A program made the translations under genes and the position numbers. This document shows positions 41,841-50,523 of a stretch of DNA of 64,000 bases, piece by piece. Position 1 is the first letter of the stretch. Every line of letters begins with the position of its first letter. The notes beneath the pieces were generated by a model that ran no database searches, was not told the origin of the DNA, and saw only the letters and a list, made by a program, of their open reading frames with translations. The stretch is from Burkholderia cepacia (GTDB lineage Bacteria; Pseudomonadota; Gammaproteobacteria; Burkholderiales; Burkholderiaceae), in assembly GCF_029962485.1 (NCBI RefSeq), contig NZ_CP073637.1, forward strand, positions 124,001 to 188,000, read 5' to 3'.

Positions 41841-42095
41841 CCTCTGTCCTCGATACCTGAGAGATTGCGCTGCCGGCAAAGCCTGGCGAACGCGCGCCCC
41901 TTCGGTGGGCAGCTTGCCCGCGCAACCAGTGCGCTGCGGGCTACTGCCGCTCTCCAGAGTGCGGGGAGAGTGTGGCCCGCGCAATGCGCGGACGCGATTC
42001 CCCGACGCGGTCGGTCCTTTTGCCTGAGAGTTTGCGGGTGTGCCCCTTCGGCGGCGCAACCGGTGTCGAAACCACCCGGTTACACGCTCTCCCGA
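41841..42095 (-). promoter_or_regulatory. Tandem glycine riboswitch upstream of gcvT
   Basis: Two glycine-aptamer copies read on the minus strand. The first (about 42095-42009) has GGGAGAGCG, the conserved CCGAAGGGGC loop and ACTCTCAGGCAAAAGGACCG. The second (about 41955-41851) has GGAGAGCG, CACCGAAGGGGCGCG and ATCTCTCAGGTATCGAGGACAG. Both the GAAGGGG and CTCTCAGG signatures repeat, as in double-aptamer glycine riboswitches. It should turn on gcvTHP expression when glycine is abundant. Exact ends are approximate. Confidence 0.93.
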
Positions 42096-42107
42096 CGCGT
42101 GCGGGCG

Positions 42108-42136
42108 ACTGTACGCGAGCGGGTGAGCCTTGTCAA
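42108..42136 (-). promoter_or_regulatory. Sigma-70 promoter of gcvTHP
   Basis: On the minus strand, TTGACA (42136-42131), a 17-bp spacer and TACAGT (42113-42108): a full -35 and a 4/6 -10 at ideal spacing. Transcription would start around 42101, just before the riboswitch. Confidence 0.8.
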
Positions 42137-42150
42137 TTTGGGCAAAAGAA

Positions 42151-42216
42151 TGTCGCTTCGCGACAAGCGGCGGCGTGGGGCGCCGCCGCTTTTTGCCGGC
42201 ACCGGCAGGTGCCGGC
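42151..42216. repeat. Cluster of three hairpins downstream of the lipoprotein gene
   Basis: TGTCGC/GCGACA (42151-42165), AAGCGGCGGCG/CGCCGCCGCTT (42165-42191, followed by TTTT on the plus strand) and GCCGGCACC/GGTGCCGGC (42195-42216). They fill the short gap between the lipoprotein gene end and the gcv promoter and may separate the two transcription units. Confidence 0.55.
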
Positions 42217-42226
42217 GTTGCCGGGA

Positions 42227-42589
42227 TTACTCGCCGATCGCGCGGGCGGCCGTGTCGAGTTCCTGGTTCAGCACGCGCTGCTCGTCGCCGGACAGGCCGC
42301 CGCTATGCTGCGCGGACATGTCGTTCGATTCCTGGCGGATCACGTCGAGGCGGTGGTGAAGCTGCGCACCGTACGGTGGCGGATAGTAGCCACCGTTCAC
42401 GCGCGCATCGATGCGGCGGTGCAGGTTGTCGATCCGGCCCTGGATCTGCTGCATCCGCTCGTTCGCGACGACCTGCGGATTCGGCCGCGGCGGGGGCGCC
42501 GGGCGGACCGGCTGCTGCGGCTGCACGATACAGGCCGCAAGCGAGGAAACCAGGACGCAGCACGCCGCTGCGCGAATCAACCGTTGCAT
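42227..42589 (-). CDS. Small putative lipoprotein, coiled-coil
   Basis: 120-aa exported protein. The N-terminus [20 protein letters not shown] has a lipobox (LAAC) for lipid attachment, followed by a proline-rich linker ([13 protein letters not shown]) and a helical, charged body ([23 protein letters not shown], then a YYPPPYG insert and a second helix [14 protein letters not shown]). GGAG at 42597-42600 gives a good spacing to the ATG at 42589 and a poor one to an earlier ATG at 42595. No characterised homologue recognised; anchored in the outer or inner membrane. Confidence 0.72.
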   Translation of the reverse strand: MQRLIRAAACCVLVSSLAACIVQPQQPVRPAPPPRPNPQVVANERMQQIQGRIDNLHRRIDARVNGGYYPPPYGAQLHHRLDVIRQESNDMSAQHSGGLSGDEQRVLNQELDTAARAIGE

Positions 42590-42744
42590 CAACATTCTCC
42601 TGACGGATTGGTGTCGGATCGACTTTTTTGAGAAACGCATCAGACCGGTCGGACGCTGACTTTCGTTCCCCCGGCATTTGTAACCGAATGTTCGGACATG
42701 ATCCACGCGCACGCGTGCCGGCCGCGACCGGCCGGCGCGCGGCG

Positions 42745-43797
42745 TCAGACCGTGCGGCGCACGAACGGCAGCCGGCGGCCATCGTGCTCGCTTTTCGCGG
42801 CGAGCTCGATGATGGTCATCACGTCGACGGCGTCCTGCGCGGTGACGGGGAACGGCGCGCCGTCGCGGACCGATGCGGCGAGCGCACGGTAGAACTCCGC
42901 GTACTGGCCGTCGAGCGTCGGAACCGGGCGTTCGACCTCGATTTCGCCGTCGAGCACGCGCAGCAGGCCGGGCGGGTTGCCGCCGCCGAATTCGACGTCG
43001 TCCGCGGTGAGGCCGGCCTTGAGCTGGTCTTCCTGCGTGTCGAGGCCGAACTTCTGGTAGCTGCCGCGCGTGCCGTGCAGCGTGAAGCGGGCCGGTTCGA
43101 TCGCCGACAGCGCGCTCGCATGCAGCGCGACGTCCTTGTCCGGATAGCCGAGCAGCAGGTGCACGAGGTCGGGTGCCGTGCCGTTCTCGCGACGCGTCTT
43201 GACGGTCGCGCTCACCGTTTCCGGCAGGCCGAACAGCGCGAGCGCCTGGTCGATCAGGTGCGGGCCGAGGTCGAGCAGCAGGCCGCCGCCGCGGGCCGGC
43301 TCCTCGCGCCAGCGCGTGCGCGGCGTCGGTCGGAAGCGGTCGAAATGCGACGCGAAATAGGTGAGGCGGCCGAGTTCGCCCGATTTGACGATGTCGCGCA
43401 CGGTGAGGAAATCGCCGTCCCAGCGGCGGTTGTGGAACGGCGCGAACAGCCGGCTGCGCGTGTTCGCGAGCCGTGCGAGCGCAAGCGCCTCGTCGGCGGT
43501 GAGCGTGACGGGCTTGTCGACGACCACGTGGCGGCCGGCTTCGAGCACCTGGCGCGCAAGCGTGAAGTGCGTGTCGTTCGGCGTGGCGATCACCACGCAC
43601 TCGATGTCGTCGAGGCCGAGCAGCGTGTCGAGGTCGGGGACGACGCGCGCGCCCGGATACGCGGCCTGCGCGCGATCGGGCTGCCCCGTCGCGATCGCGG
43701 CGACTTCAGTGCGGCCGCTCGTGGCGATCACGGGCGCGTGGAACGTCGCGCCGGCGAAACCGAAACCCATCAAACCAATCCTGAGCAATGACGACAT
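42745..43797 (-). CDS. Gfo/Idh/MocA family oxidoreductase
   Basis: 350-aa NAD(P)-dependent sugar- or inositol-type dehydrogenase. The Rossmann fold starts LRIGLMGFGFAGATFHAPVI, with CVVIATPNDTHFTLARQVLEAGRHVVVDKPVTLT (the EKP-type lysine motif appears as DKP). The C-terminal alpha/beta domain begins around ARGGGLLLDLGPHLIDQAL, with the active-site histidine. The gene begins at 43797 immediately before a GC-repeat region. No sugar-transport genes are beside it, so the substrate stays unknown. Confidence 0.88.
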   Translation of the reverse strand: MSSLLRIGLMGFGFAGATFHAPVIATSGRTEVAAIATGQPDRAQAAYPGARVVPDLDTLLGLDDIECVVIATPNDTHFTLARQVLEAGRHVVVDKPVTLTADEALALARLANTRSRLFAPFHNRRWDGDFLTVRDIVKSGELGRLTYFASHFDRFRPTPRTRWREEPARGGGLLLDLGPHLIDQALALFGLPETVSATVKTRRENGTAPDLVHLLLGYPDKDVALHASALSAIEPARFTLHGTRGSYQKFGLDTQEDQLKAGLTADDVEFGGGNPPGLLRVLDGEIEVERPVPTLDGQYAEFYRALAASVRDGAPFPVTAQDAVDVMTIIELAAKSEHDGRRLPFVRRTV

Positions 43798-43964
43798 GGC
43801 AATTCCTGGCTGCGAAGGAAACTAAAGGATGGCGCGCCGAAACGGCGCGAAGACGACCGGCTATTTTGGCATGGCGCCGCTGCTTGCACAGACGCGTTGG
43901 GCGAAACGCGCGATGCGCAACGGCGCTTGCGCAAGGAAGGGCGGCATTTTGCGCAAGGCTGAGC

Positions 43965-44006
43965 GCCGCGCGCCGCGCGCCGCACGCCGCACGCCGCACG
44001 CCGCAC
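43965..44006. repeat. Seven-base tandem repeat GCCGC(G/A)C
   Basis: Two copies of GCCGCGC followed by four of GCCGCAC, ending about 50 bp before the SGNH hydrolase stop. A short slippage-type repeat in non-coding DNA between two minus-strand genes. Confidence 0.85.
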
Positions 44007-44058
44007 GCGGCATGGCCGGCTGCCCGGTGAACGGCCGGCGCGCGGCCGACGCGCCGCG

Positions 44059-44766
44059 TCACGCGGTTGCCCGCTGCCGCACGGCCGCCGCGACCTGCGC
44101 GGCCCACGCCGCGCATGCGGATTCGCCGGGATGAAAGCCGTCGGCGGCCATCAGGTGGCGCTCGAGCGGCAGGTCGACCCGCAGGAACGTACAGTGCGGC
44201 TGCGCGCCGGCCCAGCCGGCGAGCGCCGCGTTGAGCCGCTTCGCACGCAACCCGAGATACCACGCGAGCGGCTGCGGCAGCGCTGGGAAGCGCTCCATCG
44301 GCGGCACCGCCGACAGGATCGCGTGCCCGACCCGGAAGCGTGCGGCCAGCAACCGGACCAGCTCGGCCTGCTGCGCCAGCCAGCGCGCGGGCGCCACGCC
44401 GCCCGTCACGTCGTTGACGCCGAGCGACGTGACGGCCACGTCGAACGGTTCGGCCGGCTCGGCGGCGAGCCAGTCGACGAGCTCCCGCGTGGTGAGGCCC
44501 GTGCGCGCGAGCAACTTCCAGCTCACGCGGTGGGTGGCCGCCAGCGCATGCGCCAGTTGCCCGGACAGCGCGTCGCGCTGCGTCGTGACGCCGACGCCCG
44601 CGGCCGCCGAATCGCCGACCACCAGGACACGGAGCGGCGGGCCGTCGCCAGCCACGCCGTCGCGCGGGCCGGCCGCTTCGGGCAGCCGCGGCGTGACGCG
44701 CCGCACGTAGCGCCCCTGCGCGAACAGCAGCGGGCCGAGGGCGGCAGTGGCGAACGGGTATCCCAT
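44059..44766 (-). CDS. SGNH/GDSL-type hydrolase
   Basis: 235-aa esterase/lipase-like protein. SGNH blocks: VLVVGDSAAAGVG (Ser nucleophile), a glycine block in RTGLTTRELVDWL, SLGVNDVTGG (Asn) and DGFHPGESA (Asp-His pair). The frame is open further upstream, but the ATG at 44766 (MGYPFATAALGPLLFAQGRYVRR) begins at the family onset and gives a short hydrophobic N-terminus that may be a membrane anchor. Substrate unknown; such enzymes often act on acyl esters. Confidence 0.8.
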   Translation of the reverse strand: MGYPFATAALGPLLFAQGRYVRRVTPRLPEAAGPRDGVAGDGPPLRVLVVGDSAAAGVGVTTQRDALSGQLAHALAATHRVSWKLLARTGLTTRELVDWLAAEPAEPFDVAVTSLGVNDVTGGVAPARWLAQQAELVRLLAARFRVGHAILSAVPPMERFPALPQPLAWYLGLRAKRLNAALAGWAGAQPHCTFLRVDLPLERHLMAADGFHPGESACAAWAAQVAAAVRQRATA

Positions 44767-45052
44767 GAGGTCGATCCGGTGGTGATTCAGACGAATGAAA
44801 TCGGGCCGGAGCGGGCGGCGCCGGGGGATACCTATTGTGGCCGATCGGAGCGTGGACGGGGCCGGATTGGCCGGACGGACAGGGTGCGACCGGCCGGTCG
44901 GCCCGCGCGGCCCCGTCCGGCGGCGCTCCCGAAATGCACGCCGCCGACGTGTTAACATGCGCGTCCTGCCCGCGTGTCCGCCTGCTTCGCCAGCCTGTCG
45001 CGCACGGCATCCTCCAGGCGTCCCGCCGTCAACCGCAACACCATCCGCCATC

Positions 45053-47140
45053 ATGTCCGCAGGCCTCAATCCCGCTCAGAACGAAGCGGTGCGCTACCTC
45101 GACGGTCCCTGTCTCGTGCTCGCCGGCGCGGGCAGCGGCAAGACCCGCGTGATCACGCAGAAGATCGCGCACCTGATCGAAGCGAAAGGCTTCGAGCCGC
45201 GCCATATCGCCGCCGTCACGTTCACGAACAAGGCGGCCGCCGAAATGCGCGAGCGGGTGTCGAAGCTGCTCGAGGGCAAGACGCTCACCACGCCCGGCAA
45301 GGAAGGCCGCAAGGTGCCCGTCAACCAGCTCACCGTCTGCACGTTCCATTCGCTGGGCGTGCAGATCCTGCGACAGGAGGCCGAGCACCTCGGCCTGAAG
45401 CCGCAGTTCTCGATCATGGATTCGGACGACTGCTTCGGGATGATCCAGGAGCAGCTCGGCACGACCGACAAGGGGCTGATCCGCAAGATCCAGAGCATCA
45501 TCTCGCTGTGGAAGAACGGCCTGATCATGCCCGACGAGGCGATGGCGATCGCGGCGAACGAGGACGAGCACCAGGCCGCGATCGTCTACCGCAACTACGT
45601 CGCGACGCTGCATGCTTACCAGGCGGTCGATTTCGACGACCTGATCCGCCTGCCGGCCGAGCTGTTCGCGAAGAACGAGCAGGTGCGCGACCGCTGGCAG
45701 AACAAGCTGCGCTACCTGCTGATCGACGAGTACCAGGACACCAACGCGTGCCAGTACGAGCTGGTGAAGCTGCTCGCAGGCCCGCGCGCCGCGTTCACGG
45801 CGGTCGGCGACGACGACCAGGCGATCTACGGCTGGCGAGGCGCTACGCTCGAGAACCTCGCGCAGCTCGGCAAGGATTTCCCGAAGCTGCACCTGATCAA
45901 GCTCGAGCAGAACTACCGGTCGACGGTGCGGATCCTGACGGCCGCGAACAACGTGATCGCGAACAACCCGAAGCTGTTCGAGAAGAAGCTGTGGTCCGAG
46001 CACGGGATGGGCGACTCGATCACCGTCACGCCTTGCAACGACGAGGAACACGAGGCCGAATCGGTCGTGTTCCGGCTGTCTGCGCACAAGTTCGAGCGGC
46101 GCGCGCAGTTCCGCGACTACGCGATCCTGTACCGCGGCAACTTCCAGGCGCGGATCTTCGAGCAGGTGCTGCGGCGCGAGCGGATTCCGTATGTGCTGTC
46201 GGGCGGCCAGTCGTTCTTCGACAAGGCCGAGATCAAGGATTTGTGCGCGTACCTGCGGCTGATCGCGAACGCCGACGACGATCCCGCGTTCATCCGCGCG
46301 ATTACGACGCCGCGCCGCGGGATCGGCAACACGACGCTCGAGGCGCTCGGCTCGTTCGCGGGGCAGGCGAAGGTGTCGCTGTTCGAAGCCGTGTACATGG
46401 GCGGAATCGAGGCACGGCTGTCGGCGCGCCAGGTCGAGCCGCTGCGGATGTTCTGCGACTTCATCCAGCGCCTGACCGAGCGCGCGGACAAGGAGCCCGC
46501 GACCGTCGTGCTCGACGACATGATGGAGGCGATCCACTACGAGGCGTACCTGTACGACGCGTTCGACGAGCGGCAGGCGCAGTCGAAGTGGCAGAACGTG
46601 CTCGAGTTCCTCGAATGGCTGAAGCGCAAGGGCACCAAGCCCGAGACGGCGGCGGTCGACGGCGAGGCCGAAGGTTTCCACAACGCGGACGGGCTCGCCG
46701 ATACGGGCAAGAACCTGCTCGGCCTGATCCAGACCGTCGCGCTGATGTCGATGCTGGAAGGCAAGGACGAGGATCCGGACGCGGTGCGACTGTCGACCGT
46801 CCATGCGTCGAAGGGGCTCGAGTATCCGCACGTGTTCCTGGTCGGCGTCGAGGAAGGCATCATGCCGCACCGCGGCGGCAGCGAGGACGACGGCCCGATC
46901 GACAGCGAGCGGATCGAGGAAGAGCGCCGGCTGATGTACGTCGCGATTACGCGCGCGCAGCGCAGCCTGCACCTGAACTGGTGCAAGAAGCGCAAACGGG
47001 CGCGCGAGACGGTCGTGTGCGAGCCGTCTCGTTTCATCCCGGAGATGGGGCTCGACGAAGCGCCGCCGCCGACACCGGAAGAAGCGCCGATGTCGCCGAA
47101 GGACCGGCTCGCCAGCTTGAAGGCGCTGCTGCAGAAGTGA
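45053..47140 (+). CDS. rep: ATP-dependent DNA helicase Rep (UvrD/Rep family)
   Basis: 695-aa superfamily-1A 3'-5' helicase, close in size to E. coli Rep (673 aa). Motifs: LNPAQNEAV Q-motif, Walker A AGAGSGKT, VTFTNKAAAEM, TFHSLG, LLIDEYQDTN (Walker B), GDDDQAIYGWRGA, LEQNYRS and STVHASKGLEYP near the C-terminus. The true start is the ATG at 45053 (MSAGLNPAQ); the open frame upstream belongs to non-coding GC-rich DNA. It unwinds DNA at replication forks and removes proteins ahead of them. UvrD or PcrA would be the alternative name. Closed by a strong terminator. Confidence 0.93.
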   Translation: MSAGLNPAQNEAVRYLDGPCLVLAGAGSGKTRVITQKIAHLIEAKGFEPRHIAAVTFTNKAAAEMRERVSKLLEGKTLTTPGKEGRKVPVNQLTVCTFHSLGVQILRQEAEHLGLKPQFSIMDSDDCFGMIQEQLGTTDKGLIRKIQSIISLWKNGLIMPDEAMAIAANEDEHQAAIVYRNYVATLHAYQAVDFDDLIRLPAELFAKNEQVRDRWQNKLRYLLIDEYQDTNACQYELVKLLAGPRAAFTAVGDDDQAIYGWRGATLENLAQLGKDFPKLHLIKLEQNYRSTVRILTAANNVIANNPKLFEKKLWSEHGMGDSITVTPCNDEEHEAESVVFRLSAHKFERRAQFRDYAILYRGNFQARIFEQVLRRERIPYVLSGGQSFFDKAEIKDLCAYLRLIANADDDPAFIRAITTPRRGIGNTTLEALGSFAGQAKVSLFEAVYMGGIEARLSARQVEPLRMFCDFIQRLTERADKEPATVVLDDMMEAIHYEAYLYDAFDERQAQSKWQNVLEFLEWLKRKGTKPETAAVDGEAEGFHNADGLADTGKNLLGLIQTVALMSMLEGKDEDPDAVRLSTVHASKGLEYPHVFLVGVEEGIMPHRGGSEDDGPIDSERIEEERRLMYVAITRAQRSLHLNWCKKRKRARETVVCEPSRFIPEMGLDEAPPPTPEEAPMSPKDRLASLKALLQK

Positions 47141-47183
47141 GGCGGCGGTCCGGCGGACCTTTGTACCCGCGGACCGGAAAGAC

Positions 47184-47220
47184 AAAACCCCCGCGATGCG
47201 TATGCGTCGCGGGGGTTTTT
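47184..47220. terminator. Bidirectional intrinsic terminator
   Basis: AAAACCCCCGCGA / TCGCGGGGGTTTT (13 bp) with a 10-base loop and T-run on both strands, between convergent rep and the cytochrome c gene. Confidence 0.92.
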
Positions 47221-47239
47221 TGCGGATGGCCCGGCGTGG

Positions 47240-48124
47240 TTACTTCGACGCGTTGACCATGTAGTCGACGGCCGCCTTCACGTCGGCGTCGGACGCGGTC
47301 GAGCCGCCCTTCGGCGGCATCGCGCCCTTGCCGTGCAGCGCGTAGTTGTAGACCGTATCCATCGAGTCCTTCAGGCGCGGTGCCCAGTCTTCCTTGCTGC
47401 CGAACTTCGGTGCGCCGAGTACGCCGGCCCCGTGGCAGGCCACGCAGGTCGACGAGTACAGCGCCTTGCCGGCCGTTGCCGCATCGGCGCCGGCCAGTGC
47501 GGCCGCGGGTGCTTCGCCGGCCTTCGGGATCGCGGCGATCGCAGCCATCGCGGCGGCGGCCTGTGCGTTCGACGCGTCGGCGCCCGATGCGGCGGCGCCG
47601 GCGGCGGGCGCCGCATTGGCGGCCGGGGCGGCCGGTTCGGGGAAGTTCGCGCCGTCGTTGTTCGCCATGTAGACGATCGCGCGGGCGATTTCATAGTCGC
47701 TGACGTCGTCGGGGCTTGTGCCGCCGCGCGGCGGCATCGCGCCCTTGCCGGCGAGGGCCGTCTTCAGCAGCGTGTCGAAGCCTTGCGAGATGCGCGGCGC
47801 CCAGTCGTCCTTGTTGCCGAACTTCGGTGCGCCGGCGGCGCCCGTGCCGTGACAGGTTACGCAGACGGCCTTGTAGACTTCCTCGCCGGTCTTGTACGTG
47901 CGGGGCGCGTTGGCGTCCTTCACGTCGACCTTCGCGAGTGGCGCGATACGCGCGGCAACCTGTTCGTCGGATAGGGCATCCGTGCCGGCACCGGAACGGA
48001 ACGCATGGTTCGCATAGTTGGCGAACAGGACGATCAGGATGATCGGAATCGCGAACGACGCGATGATGACGGCAATCAGCTGCCCGGGTGTTTTGACGGG
48101 GGATTCGTGGGGTGCTTCGCTCAT
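47240..48124 (-). CDS. Dihaem cytochrome c, membrane-anchored (c5-like repeat)
   Basis: 294-aa protein with two haem-binding domains. It starts with a short cytoplasmic part and one hydrophobic segment (LIAVIIASFAIPIILIVLFANY, residues 17-38), which anchors it. Haem 1 site CVTCH (C88-H92) and haem 2 site CVACH (C227-H231) each lie in a c5-type domain, with methionine ligands in GKGAMPPRGG and GKGAMPPKGG. The two domains, about 140 aa apart, are internal duplicates joined by an Ala/Pro-rich linker (residues 163-215). Electron carrier, possibly to a terminal oxidase; common next to Burkholderia tRNA-Arg. Confidence 0.9.
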   Translation of the reverse strand: MSEAPHESPVKTPGQLIAVIIASFAIPIILIVLFANYANHAFRSGAGTDALSDEQVAARIAPLAKVDVKDANAPRTYKTGEEVYKAVCVTCHGTGAAGAPKFGNKDDWAPRISQGFDTLLKTALAGKGAMPPRGGTSPDDVSDYEIARAIVYMANNDGANFPEPAAPAANAAPAAGAAASGADASNAQAAAAMAAIAAIPKAGEAPAAALAGADAATAGKALYSSTCVACHGAGVLGAPKFGSKEDWAPRLKDSMDTVYNYALHGKGAMPPKGGSTASDADVKAAVDYMVNASK

Positions 48125-48376
48125 GCTTGCCTCGTCTCCATGAATAGGAATTGTGAGCGCGGTGCAACGGCAAAATGGCAGTCCAATGAAGCACGGACGA
48201 TTATAGACGGAACGTTTACATCACGGCGAGCGGTGCGATGGCGCGTGTTTACCCGCACGCAGCATGGCCAGGCGGCCATTCGTCGGGCAAGGTGGACGCT
48301 TCATGGGAAACCGGGTATCCTTGCCGTCTTGCCAATCGTGGGCGGCCTTTATATTGGGGTCGCTTCGCTGTCTCAC

Positions 48377-48452
48377 GCGCCCGTAGCTCAATGGATAGAG
48401 TACTGCCCTCCGAAGGCAGGGGTTGCTGGTTCGATCCCAGCCGGGCGCGCCA
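48377..48452 (+). tRNA. tRNA-Arg (anticodon CCG)
   Basis: 76 nt with CCA encoded. Acceptor GCGCCCG pairs with CGGGCGC; D-arm GCTCAATGGATAGAGT; anticodon stem CTGCC/GGCAG with loop CTCCGAA gives anticodon CCG (reads CGG); T-arm GCTGGTTCGATCCCAGC. A weak TATATT lies at 48350-48355 upstream. The last 45 bases plus one more recur at 50249-50294. Confidence 0.97.
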
Positions 48453-48453
48453 A
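48408..48453. repeat. attL-like copy: 3' end of tRNA-Arg
   Basis: 46 bases starting in the anticodon loop (CTCCGAAGG) and ending just after CCA (CCAA) are repeated exactly at 50249-50294, in the same orientation. Confidence 0.9.
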
Positions 48454-48992
48454 GAATTTCTTTAAGATCAATGGGTTACGGAGAACGCCGCTAGCCTGTT
48501 TCGATCCTCGGCTTACACCCTGCGTCCTATACGAGTCCGACGATTTCTGCTTGATTGCCCTGAGCGGGAATGCTCGGGTGCCACTATTTTACTCTGCCGG
48601 ACTCGGTAGGCAGTTCTGCCGGGTCGGATGTGGTACATAGATTCCTCTACCGCTCTGACCACCAGAACGAACGCATTGTGGAGTTTTTGCCCGGCCTGCG
48701 GTGAGGTACGGCCTCGGCATCACAGCCTCGCTGAGACAATCGTCAGCCACGGGCCGCGCGGCGATTGGCGGGCCGATTCTTCTATTCACTTTTATGCGCT
48801 CTGGTTATGCAGTCTCTGCGCTTAGTGGCCTGCTTTCGGCGGTTCGGCCATAATCGCCGCACACGCGGCACCGGCTTCGTGCAGTAAGAGCCTGCCCCAA
48901 GTGCCAGCCGGCCGCGCAAGCGGCATATGGGGATGGACGGTGTTTGCGTGAACGTCGGGCCGACGCGTTCCCATATCCAACAAGATCCGACC
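48454..48992. other. Left part of the island, no gene supported
   Basis: 540 bp of lower GC content than the flanks. Frames up to 65-200 codons exist but none shows a recognisable motif or a good ribosome site. It may be the remains of a lost gene, or regulatory DNA for the acyltransferase gene. Confidence 0.5.
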
Positions 48993-50117
48993 GTGAAGTT
49001 TTCCCGAATTCCCGAGCTTGACCTCCTTCGCTTCATTGCCGCCGTTGCCGTCGTGTTCTATCACTACGCATTCCGAGGCTACGCCGGCGACGACCTGACG
49101 ACCATGCACTATCCGGCGCTTGAGCCGGTCGCGCTGTACGGGTTCCTGGGCGTGCACCTGTTTTTTATGATCAGCGGCTTTGTGATCCTGATGACGGCGG
49201 GCGACGGAAGCATCAAGCGCTTCATCGCGTCACGCGCGTCTCGCCTGCTACCTGCGTTTTGGGTCTGCTGCACGATCACCTTTTTCGTGACGCTCGCGAT
49301 AGGCGGCGATCGTTTCGTCGCGACGTGGCCGCAATATCTCGTGAACATGGTGACGCTCGGTGGTGGCTTCGGCGCCGATCCGATCGACGGCGCGTACTGG
49401 TCGCTCGGCGCAGAGCTGCGGTTCTACCGCCTGGTCGGCATTCTGCTCATCATCGGCCAGATCCATCGGGCCGAGAGATGGTTGTACGTATGGCTGATTG
49501 GTACGGTGCTCGTCGAGCTGTTCCAGTTGAGCAAGCTCAAGGGCCTCTTGGTGACGGACTTTGCCGGCTTCTTCATCGCCGGCGCCGCGTTCTTTCTCAT
49601 CCGCGCACACGGCCTGTCGCGATCGCGCATCGCGCTCGTCTGCGCCGCGTGGGCGCTCTCGCTCTATCACGAATCCCAGCTCCTGCCGTACTTCAGCGAG
49701 CACTTCGAGAAGCCTCTGAATCCGGCGGTCGTAGCGGCCGTGATGACCTCGTTCTACGTCGTGATGCTTGCGCTCGCGTTGCGCCGCACGCCGATGCTTA
49801 CCAGCTCGCGATGGGTCTGGTTCGGCGCGATCAGCTATCCGCTCTACTTGATCCACCAGAACGTTGGCTACATGTTGTTCAATGAAGTCGGTTCGGCCGT
49901 CGACCAGGTCGTGATGTTTTGGGGCGTCGTTGCCGCGGCGATCGGGGCTGCGCTGCTGTTGTACGTTGCGGTCGAAAAGCCCGGCGCGGGGCCGCTGAAG
50001 CGATGCGTGTTGCGTGCGCTCGACGCGCTGCAACGCTACGTTCCTGTGCGCGTTGCGCGCTGGCGGCATGACAAAATCCGGCGCGGTGGAATGGCCGGCC
50101 GTGCGCCGCGAAAGTAG
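48993..50117 (+). CDS. Acyltransferase-3 family membrane protein
   Basis: 374-aa integral membrane protein with about 10-11 hydrophobic segments. N-terminal family signature ELDLLRFIAAVAVVFYHYAFRGYAG (His-containing active-site helix) and later GVHLFFMISGFVI and RLLPAFWVCCTITFF segments place it in the acyltransferase 3 (O-acetyltransferase) family, which modifies surface polysaccharides, LPS or lipids. I took the GTG at 48993 (KFSRIPELDLLRF) at the family onset; an ATG at 48927 would add 22 residues. It is the only convincing gene inside the tRNA-Arg-flanked segment and may change a surface structure such as O-antigen acetylation (inferred). Confidence 0.82.
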   Translation: MKFSRIPELDLLRFIAAVAVVFYHYAFRGYAGDDLTTMHYPALEPVALYGFLGVHLFFMISGFVILMTAGDGSIKRFIASRASRLLPAFWVCCTITFFVTLAIGGDRFVATWPQYLVNMVTLGGGFGADPIDGAYWSLGAELRFYRLVGILLIIGQIHRAERWLYVWLIGTVLVELFQLSKLKGLLVTDFAGFFIAGAAFFLIRAHGLSRSRIALVCAAWALSLYHESQLLPYFSEHFEKPLNPAVVAAVMTSFYVVMLALALRRTPMLTSSRWVWFGAISYPLYLIHQNVGYMLFNEVGSAVDQVVMFWGVVAAAIGAALLLYVAVEKPGAGPLKRCVLRALDALQRYVPVRVARWRHDKIRRGGMAGRAPRK

Positions 50118-50523
50118 AACGCGGTGCAGCTAAATTGCAGCTTGGATGAACTGGATTGGCCTTGATTGACTTTGTGCAGCCTTGATTTTGCAGTTTGCGA
50201 GTTGCGTAAGGCTTTGATTTAAAAGGATGTGGTTGCGCGCTGGTAAAGCTCCGAAGGCAGGGGTTGCTGGTTCGATCCCAGCCGGGCGCGCCAAAACATG
50301 CCTGTTCAGGCGTTCAGCGGTTTCTCCGCATCGTCGTTTTCCCGTTTGCAGTAACATCCCGGCCGATTGGCGGCATGGCGGTTGTCGATCGCGTGCGCAT
50401 CCGGTCCGGCGAAACCATTCGCCGCTCCGGTTCGACGTGCTCGAGGCCCGCCTGAAGACGCTGATCGAACCTATCGACCGAAACCAGGAGTCGCCGCATC
50501 GCACTGCGACCGGCAATCACCGG
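50118..50523. other. Right end of the island and upstream region of the HTH gene
   Basis: 406 bp. It holds an AT-rich stretch (50118-50228) that is plausible island DNA, the 46-bp tRNA-Arg fragment at 50249-50294, and then GC-rich DNA (50295-50523) with an open frame but no recognisable protein; a GTAACATCCCGGC-type sequence is seen, without a confident promoter. Confidence 0.55.
50249..50294. repeat. attR-like copy: duplicated 3' end of tRNA-Arg
   Basis: Exact 46-base copy of 48408-48453. The upstream 30 bases cannot form the rest of a tRNA, so it is not a second functional tRNA gene. Confidence 0.9.

Larger units (their letters stand above)
48408..50294. mobile_element. Putative small tRNA-Arg-targeted genomic island or remnant
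   Basis: About 1.84 kb between two exact 46-bp direct repeats. The left repeat is the 3' half of the intact tRNA-Arg gene; the right one is a free copy with no acceptor or D-arm. This is the classical outcome of tyrosine-recombinase integration into a tRNA gene. The interior has one acyltransferase gene and a looser, more AT-rich stretch. No integrase, excisionase or mobilisation gene is visible, so it is either a remnant or moves using an integrase in trans. Confidence 0.75.

Noticed and set aside
43965..44006. CRISPR array or REP element
   Set aside because: Units are only 7 bp and contiguous, with no spacers or conserved palindrome.
48454..48992. Integrase gene next to tRNA-Arg
   Set aside because: No frame shows the R-H-R-Y recombinase pattern or a recombinase-like length; only short motif-free frames exist.
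50249..50294. A second tRNA-Arg gene
   Set aside because: Only the anticodon-loop-to-CCA portion is present; the bases upstream cannot form the acceptor 5' strand or D-arm.
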